From Pedobacter psychrodurus (GTDB taxonomy: Bacteria; Bacteroidota; Bacteroidia; Sphingobacteriales; Sphingobacteriaceae), in the NCBI RefSeq assembly GCF_004331735.1, contig NZ_SJSO01000020.1, positions 1 through 64,000 of the forward strand: DNA of 64,000 nucleotides, in the 5' to 3' direction. Within the stretch, counting starts at the first letter, position 1. Each line of letters opens with the position of its first letter. Position numbers and translations under genes: made by a program. Below the pieces are notes generated by a model. The model had not been told where the DNA came from. It saw only the letters and a list, made by a program, of their open reading frames with translations, and searched no databases. Shown here piece after piece: positions 60,039 through 64,000 of this stretch.

Positions 60039-61658
60039 ATGACCATTATTAATATGAAATATTCTAATTATAAAATTAGTATCTGCCATAAAATTACGCT
60101 TGCTTTAGTCTTAAGCTTAATTTGTGTTGGCAATTTCTCCTGTAAGAAGATTGATGATACACAATCAGTAAGATTAGCTACAGAAGAAAGCAACTGGAAA
60201 ACTTTAGAAGATGCAAGGGCGAATTTACTTTCTGTATACGGCTTATTGCGTTCTGCTACAGTTTCTGATAATACACATTGGTTGATGGGCGATTTGCGCC
60301 AAGGGGATTTCGCGATAACCAACAGGGCAGATTTAAAATCTATTGTTTCGGGGCAGTTAAATGCGCAATATCCTGTAATTAAACGGATTACCAACTGGCG
60401 TAGGTTTTATGCAGCTATTAATGCAGCGAGTATATTTATCGAGCGTTCCAAAGAAATAGTAGGTAAAGATCCACGCTATACGCAGATAAACAATAACGTA
60501 GATGTGGCCCAGGCAAAAATGCTAAGAGGCTTTGCCTATTTTTATATGGTAAGAATTTGGGGTGATGTACCTTTGCTAACCTCTTCTCACGATGGGGATT
60601 TTGTGAAATTACCTAGAACAAATAAAGAGAAAGTATTGCAATTTGCAACTTCTGAGGTATTGGCTGCAGCGCAGGTAGTTCCTTTTAGGTATGGTGGTAC
60701 AGATCCAATATTACCTGGTTTGTATTATGGCGGAAACTGGCCAACATGGAATGGTATTATATTTACCAGATTATCAGCCTATATTATTTTAGCGCATATT
60801 GCTGCATGGCAGGGTAATTACCTGGATGCTGCAAATTATTCAAAGTTTGTACTCGATAATCAATCAACCCAATATTTCGTAGATGGTGCTAATCCTTTAG
60901 ATTACATCGATATGGATGCCCTTACCAACAACGTTAACTACTATAGCCCGTTTGCCTTTAAACGTGCTACTTTAATGGTGGGTTTCCCTTTTGAGGCAGG
61001 TAATGGTTTATCTACAGCTAACGGACATATCGAACAGCTTACTTTGGCTGCTCCATTTATCCCGAAAGAAACACCAGAAATGTTTGTACCTAAGGATAGT
61101 ATTTTGAAAATATTTACTGATCCGCAGGATTTAAGATTTGGTATGATAGGTAATTCTGGATATTACAGAACCAACTACTTTACAAACTTCGCATCCGAAC
61201 AACCAATCTTTAGTAAAATTAAAGTAGTGGGTACTCAGGCAGAAACTCAGGGTAATTTTACATTCTATAGTTCTTCGATGGTGTTTAGCCGCTTAGAAGA
61301 AATTACTTTACTCAGGGCAGAGGCATGTGCCGTACTTGGGCAACGTACCGAAGCTATTAATGCCTTAAACAGAGCTGCAAATTTAAGAGGACCTATTGTA
61401 TATGATCCGGCATCGGGTAAGGATTTAATAGATGCCATTTTTCAAGAACGGAGAAGAGAGTTGATGGGTGAGGGTTGGAGATGGTATGATATAGTGAGAT
61501 ATAACAGGATTAAAAAATCTAATGGCACATTTATTAAGAAAAATGGTACGCCGCTCACCTTTAGACAGTTCGAAGATGCTGGCGGCATTTACTGGCCTGT
61601 ATCGCCTGATGTAATCAACGCTAATTCATCGGTTACTCAAAATCCATATTGGCAATAA
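60039..61658 (+). CDS. SusD/RagB-family surface lipoprotein
   Basis: A 539-residue lipoprotein, partner of the SusC just upstream. The lipobox VGNFSC follows a hydrophobic signal (ITLALVLSLICVGNF), with start at 60039 or more likely the ATG at 60054 (MKYSNYK). TPR-like helices occupy about 75-200 (AKMLRGFAYFYMVRIWGDVPLLT is the family hallmark). The C-terminal RRRELMGEGWRWYDIVRYNRI is also typical. It binds the ligand at the cell surface and delivers it to SusC. Its ATG is 3 bp after the susC stop. Confidence 0.95.
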   Translation: MTIINMKYSNYKISICHKITLALVLSLICVGNFSCKKIDDTQSVRLATEESNWKTLEDARANLLSVYGLLRSATVSDNTHWLMGDLRQGDFAITNRADLKSIVSGQLNAQYPVIKRITNWRRFYAAINAASIFIERSKEIVGKDPRYTQINNNVDVAQAKMLRGFAYFYMVRIWGDVPLLTSSHDGDFVKLPRTNKEKVLQFATSEVLAAAQVVPFRYGGTDPILPGLYYGGNWPTWNGIIFTRLSAYIILAHIAAWQGNYLDAANYSKFVLDNQSTQYFVDGANPLDYIDMDALTNNVNYYSPFAFKRATLMVGFPFEAGNGLSTANGHIEQLTLAAPFIPKETPEMFVPKDSILKIFTDPQDLRFGMIGNSGYYRTNYFTNFASEQPIFSKIKVVGTQAETQGNFTFYSSSMVFSRLEEITLLRAEACAVLGQRTEAINALNRAANLRGPIVYDPASGKDLIDAIFQERRRELMGEGWRWYDIVRYNRIKKSNGTFIKKNGTPLTFRQFEDAGGIYWPVSPDVINANSSVTQNPYWQ

Positions 61659-61671
61659 CTATAAGAAGATC

Positions 61672-62346
61672 ATGAAAAAGAAATTATATAAGAGTAGCTT
61701 ATTATTAGTGTTAGTGGTAATGGGCATTTATTTAAGTGCTTGCAAGAAAAGCGATTCGACTTATTACGATTATACCAATACGGTACAAACGTTTAAAGGC
61801 TCGGCTATGGATTATTTAAAATCGAAGCCTAATACTTTTGATTCACTTTTACTGGTATTGGATCGTTTTCCGTTTGTAAAGGATTCTTTAACCAACCAAA
61901 AGGTAACGCTGTTTGCACCTGTAAACGAAAATTTTGCGGCATCGGTAAAATATTTAAATCAAGCCAGAAAGGCAGCGGGGAAAGCGCCAATTTATTTAAG
62001 CACCGCTGATCCGGATCAACTGTTGTATATGCTTTGCAAGTATATTATTAGGGGAGACCGAACTACCAACGCCTATATCAATAGTGTTGATGGCATTGCA
62101 TTAAATACAATAGGTATTAACTACCCTATGCATATTAAAGCAGTAAAATCAAATGCTTCAGGGTATGTAGGTGGGGGTGCTACAACACTCGAATACAGTG
62201 ATATGTACGGTTCGACTATTAAACTGGCTTGGATAACAACAAAAACCAATGCCGTTAATATCAAAGCTGATAATGCTACTATTAATATTTTGAGTCCGTT
62301 ACACAATTTCGGATTTGATGAATTTACAGCCAGATTAGATCAATAG
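61672..62346 (+). CDS. Fasciclin-domain lipoprotein
   Basis: A 224-residue lipoprotein with lipobox YLSAC (MKKKLYKSSLLLVLVVMGIY). The mature part has a fasciclin fold: TFDSLLLVLDRFPFVKDSLT, then KVTLFAPVNENFAA near 85 and a late YH-like core (INILSPLHNFGFDEF). Fasciclin proteins of Bacteroidota often lie in SusC/SusD loci, where they are thought to be adhesion or ligand-binding accessories. It follows susD by 13 bp and precedes DUF5007 by 4 bp. Confidence 0.88.
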   Translation: MKKKLYKSSLLLVLVVMGIYLSACKKSDSTYYDYTNTVQTFKGSAMDYLKSKPNTFDSLLLVLDRFPFVKDSLTNQKVTLFAPVNENFAASVKYLNQARKAAGKAPIYLSTADPDQLLYMLCKYIIRGDRTTNAYINSVDGIALNTIGINYPMHIKAVKSNASGYVGGGATTLEYSDMYGSTIKLAWITTKTNAVNIKADNATINILSPLHNFGFDEFTARLDQ

Positions 62347-62350
62347 CCTT

Positions 62351-63397
62351 ATGAAGATGAAAACGAATAAATACATCCTTAGTATGGGTATCATGCTATC
62401 AAGCCTGATGTTTCTACTGATATCGTGTAAGAAAAATTTACCTGATAATAGATTATCTATAGCCAGTGATAGCCAGTACACCCAATACCTTTATCAGCCT
62501 ACTTTAGGCCGAAATACTTTATTTACCAACAATTTTACCTATGGCAACTCTAGCAGGCCTTTGGATTTTAAAATTGTGAATATGCGTACTTTTGGTGGAG
62601 AGCCTGCTCCGGAGTTAACCAAACTTTATCCAGTAAAAGTATGGAAAACTGCTTATGATGGAACAGAGAAATCACTTGCAGAAATTGAAGCCAAGCGTGT
62701 AATTGAGAACCATCCGCTTTTCGAGGTTCGTCCGCATTCTGGCGAATTTTTAATGTGGGCAGAAGCCAATTCCAACATGATTAAAGCCCAACCAGATTCT
62801 GGTTATGTTTTCGATGTTGAAATGTCGAATACAGGTGGTAGAAAATATTTTCAGAATATGCGTCTTACGCCGCTTCGCGAGCGTCCATATGAACCGTCAC
62901 CTCTTGATCCGATAACCGGTCAAGGAACTTCTACTTCTGTGAGTCCTTCAGGTGTATTCATCACTGGTGTTAAAACCAATCAGTTTTTATCATCAAGCGA
63001 TGTACGGGTTACCTTCAATAAACTCCCAAAAGGTTTGCCAGGTTATTCGGGCCATAGTATTAGTTTCAAATTTGTGGATACGCTGGCACAAACCATCGAT
63101 CCAAATAAATTTGCACTAACCGATTGGGGGAATCTTGTACATGGTTTTAATATGGTAAAAGATGCCAATAAAGTAAAATTCGATATCGCGTATCCAATTC
63201 CCTTAACGGCGTATCCTACCAAATATACTACAACAGATGGCGGTGCTGCAAGGGTAGTATTCAGGTTCGACAGGCAGGCCTTTGGTGCCGTACTGCTACA
63301 CTGTTATGTCGCATTAAATTTTAAGATTTATGAAGAGGGCGATTGGGAAATTATCTTCCAGTTTAAGAATGATAAACCAAAATTTGATAACGACTGA
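62351..63397 (+). CDS. DUF5007-like lipoprotein
   Basis: A 348-residue lipoprotein with lipobox LLISC after a hydrophobic signal (YILSMGIMLSSLMFLLISC). The mature part contains NFTYGNSSRPLDFKIVNMRT, then FEVRPHSGEFLMWAEANS near 120 and repeated beta-strand-rich segments typical of PKD-like surface proteins. I match it to the DUF5007 proteins that accompany SusC/SusD/fasciclin genes in Pedobacter, from memory. Its stop TGA overlaps the next ATG (ATGA). Confidence 0.75.
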   Translation: MKMKTNKYILSMGIMLSSLMFLLISCKKNLPDNRLSIASDSQYTQYLYQPTLGRNTLFTNNFTYGNSSRPLDFKIVNMRTFGGEPAPELTKLYPVKVWKTAYDGTEKSLAEIEAKRVIENHPLFEVRPHSGEFLMWAEANSNMIKAQPDSGYVFDVEMSNTGGRKYFQNMRLTPLRERPYEPSPLDPITGQGTSTSVSPSGVFITGVKTNQFLSSSDVRVTFNKLPKGLPGYSGHSISFKFVDTLAQTIDPNKFALTDWGNLVHGFNMVKDANKVKFDIAYPIPLTAYPTKYTTTDGGAARVVFRFDRQAFGAVLLHCYVALNFKIYEEGDWEIIFQFKNDKPKFDND

Positions 63398-64000
63398 TGA
63401 AAATAACTAAATCAAAACAAAATATATTTCCAATGAAGTATTTTTACAGCATAGTAATTTTATTGATTTTTGGTTTGCACAATCTGGCCTGGGCACAACA
63501 GCAAATTGCAGTTACAGGTACAGTTTATGATGGCGAATCAAAAAAGAAAGAAACCATGCCCGGCGTAAGCATTTTAAGCGGGGGTAAGGTTTTGGCCCAA
63601 ACAGATGGAGATGGACGCTATAGGGTAACCGTAGCTTCAAATGCAGAAATTACCTTTAAATATTTAAGTTATATAACACAAGTTATAAAGGTAAATAACC
63701 GTACGGTGATTAATTTAACCTTACAGGGCGATAATACTACACTTAAAGAAGTAACTGTTACCGCGGGATATCAGACTAAGACAAGGACCCTAACAACAGG
63801 TTCTACAGTAACTATTTCAGGTAAAGATATCCAGGGTCAGCCGGCAAGTGATGTAATGTCACTTTTACAAGGTAAAGTTGCTGGTTTGAACATTCAGAAT
63901 AGTACAGGTGCACCAGGTTTCAGAGGCTCTATTACCTTACGTGGTATTTCGAATATCAATGTTTCAGGTTCAGGAAGTTCTAGTTTCTTAACACCTACTT
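63397..64000 (+). CDS. Second SusC/RagA-family TonB-dependent transporter, partial
   Basis: The gene begins at 63397 (or at the ATG at 63433, MKYFYSIVILLIFGLHNLAWA, the better signal-peptide start) and runs off the right edge. The signal is followed by a CarboxypepD_reg-like domain (VTGTVYDGE...MPGVSILSGGKV, TDGDGRYRVTV, ITFKYLSY), then TLKEVTVTAGYQTKTRT and the plug with SLLQGKVAGLNIQNSTGAPG and TLRGIS. This is the classical SusC layout that the first receptor lacks. It overlaps the DUF5007 gene by 4 bp (ATGA). Confidence 0.92.
   Translation, partial: MKITKSKQNIFPMKYFYSIVILLIFGLHNLAWAQQQIAVTGTVYDGESKKKETMPGVSILSGGKVLAQTDGDGRYRVTVASNAEITFKYLSYITQVIKVNNRTVINLTLQGDNTTLKEVTVTAGYQTKTRTLTTGSTVTISGKDIQGQPASDVMSLLQGKVAGLNIQNSTGAPGFRGSITLRGISNINVSGSGSSSFLTPT

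Noticed and set aside
60068..60394. 108-codon minus-strand frame inside susD
   Set aside because: Antisense shadow of a certain SusD gene.
1..64000. CRISPR array
   Set aside because: No regularly spaced direct repeats with unique spacers were seen; the repeats here are scattered palindromes.
1..64000. Prophage or integrated conjugative element
   Set aside because: No integrase, capsid, terminase or conjugation genes; the only mobile-element trace is the IS fragment at the left edge and small palindromic repeats.

Overview
The window looks like a chromosomal segment of a Bacteroidota bacterium of the Sphingobacteriaceae, most probably Pedobacter or a close relative. The reasons are the SusC/SusD pair, DUF4199, DUF4833, DUF5007-like and DUF1543 proteins, the Bat (MoxR-DUF58-BatA) cluster, Bacteroidota-type promoters (TAnnTTTG), the absence of strong Shine-Dalgarno sequences, and many dispersed intergenic palindromes. 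Genus is an inference from gene content and repeats.

Layout. 1-233: edge of an ISAon1-family insertion sequence. 327-3353: universal stress protein, NlpC/P60 hydrolase, a carboxypeptidase-regulatory-like membrane protein and a WD40 protein. 3429-11242: complete histidine operon on the minus strand (hisG-D-C-B-H-A-F-IE), led by a good promoter, a 15-residue His-rich leader peptide and a candidate attenuator. 11318-27571: a plus-strand run with an L,D-transpeptidase, kptA with a metallophosphatase and the tail of a destroyed nadV, a BatA-like protein, a dihydroorotase homologue lacking metal ligands, two glycosyltransferases, a GH3 enzyme, dxr, rseP and hscB. 28163-31257: tRNA-Leu, a membrane-anchored winged-helix regulator divergent from a secreted protein and a tiny lipoprotein, and a two-gene unit with a HAD phosphatase. 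31680-34970: an AraC regulator with an exported amidohydrolase, then small exported proteins.

34971-35682 is short of genes but rich in RNA: on the minus strand a divergent tRNA-Cys is followed by a clear SAM-I riboswitch aptamer, with only a 61-codon ORF and a DUF4833 gene downstream. 35683-40431 holds tldD-tldE-tldD, and 41067-48283 the Bat-type operon with a divergent DUF4159 gene. 49072-52265 is a divergent Lrp/AsnC regulator with serC-DUF1015 and a 48-residue membrane protein. 52449-55948 has a DUF4350-like protein, DUF1543 and an FAD-binding protein. A 1.1-kb gene-free region with two LacI-type palindromes precedes a SusC-SusD-fasciclin-DUF5007-SusC nutrient-uptake locus that runs off the right edge.

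The most notable signals are regulatory: the His leader and attenuator, the SAM-I riboswitch without a methionine gene next to a tRNA-Cys, repeated operator candidates at three regulators or loci, and repeat elements that appear to have overwritten the original start codons of hisH and the GH3 gene and to have extended HisD. All assignments come from reading the sequence and from family knowledge; no database search or folding program was run.
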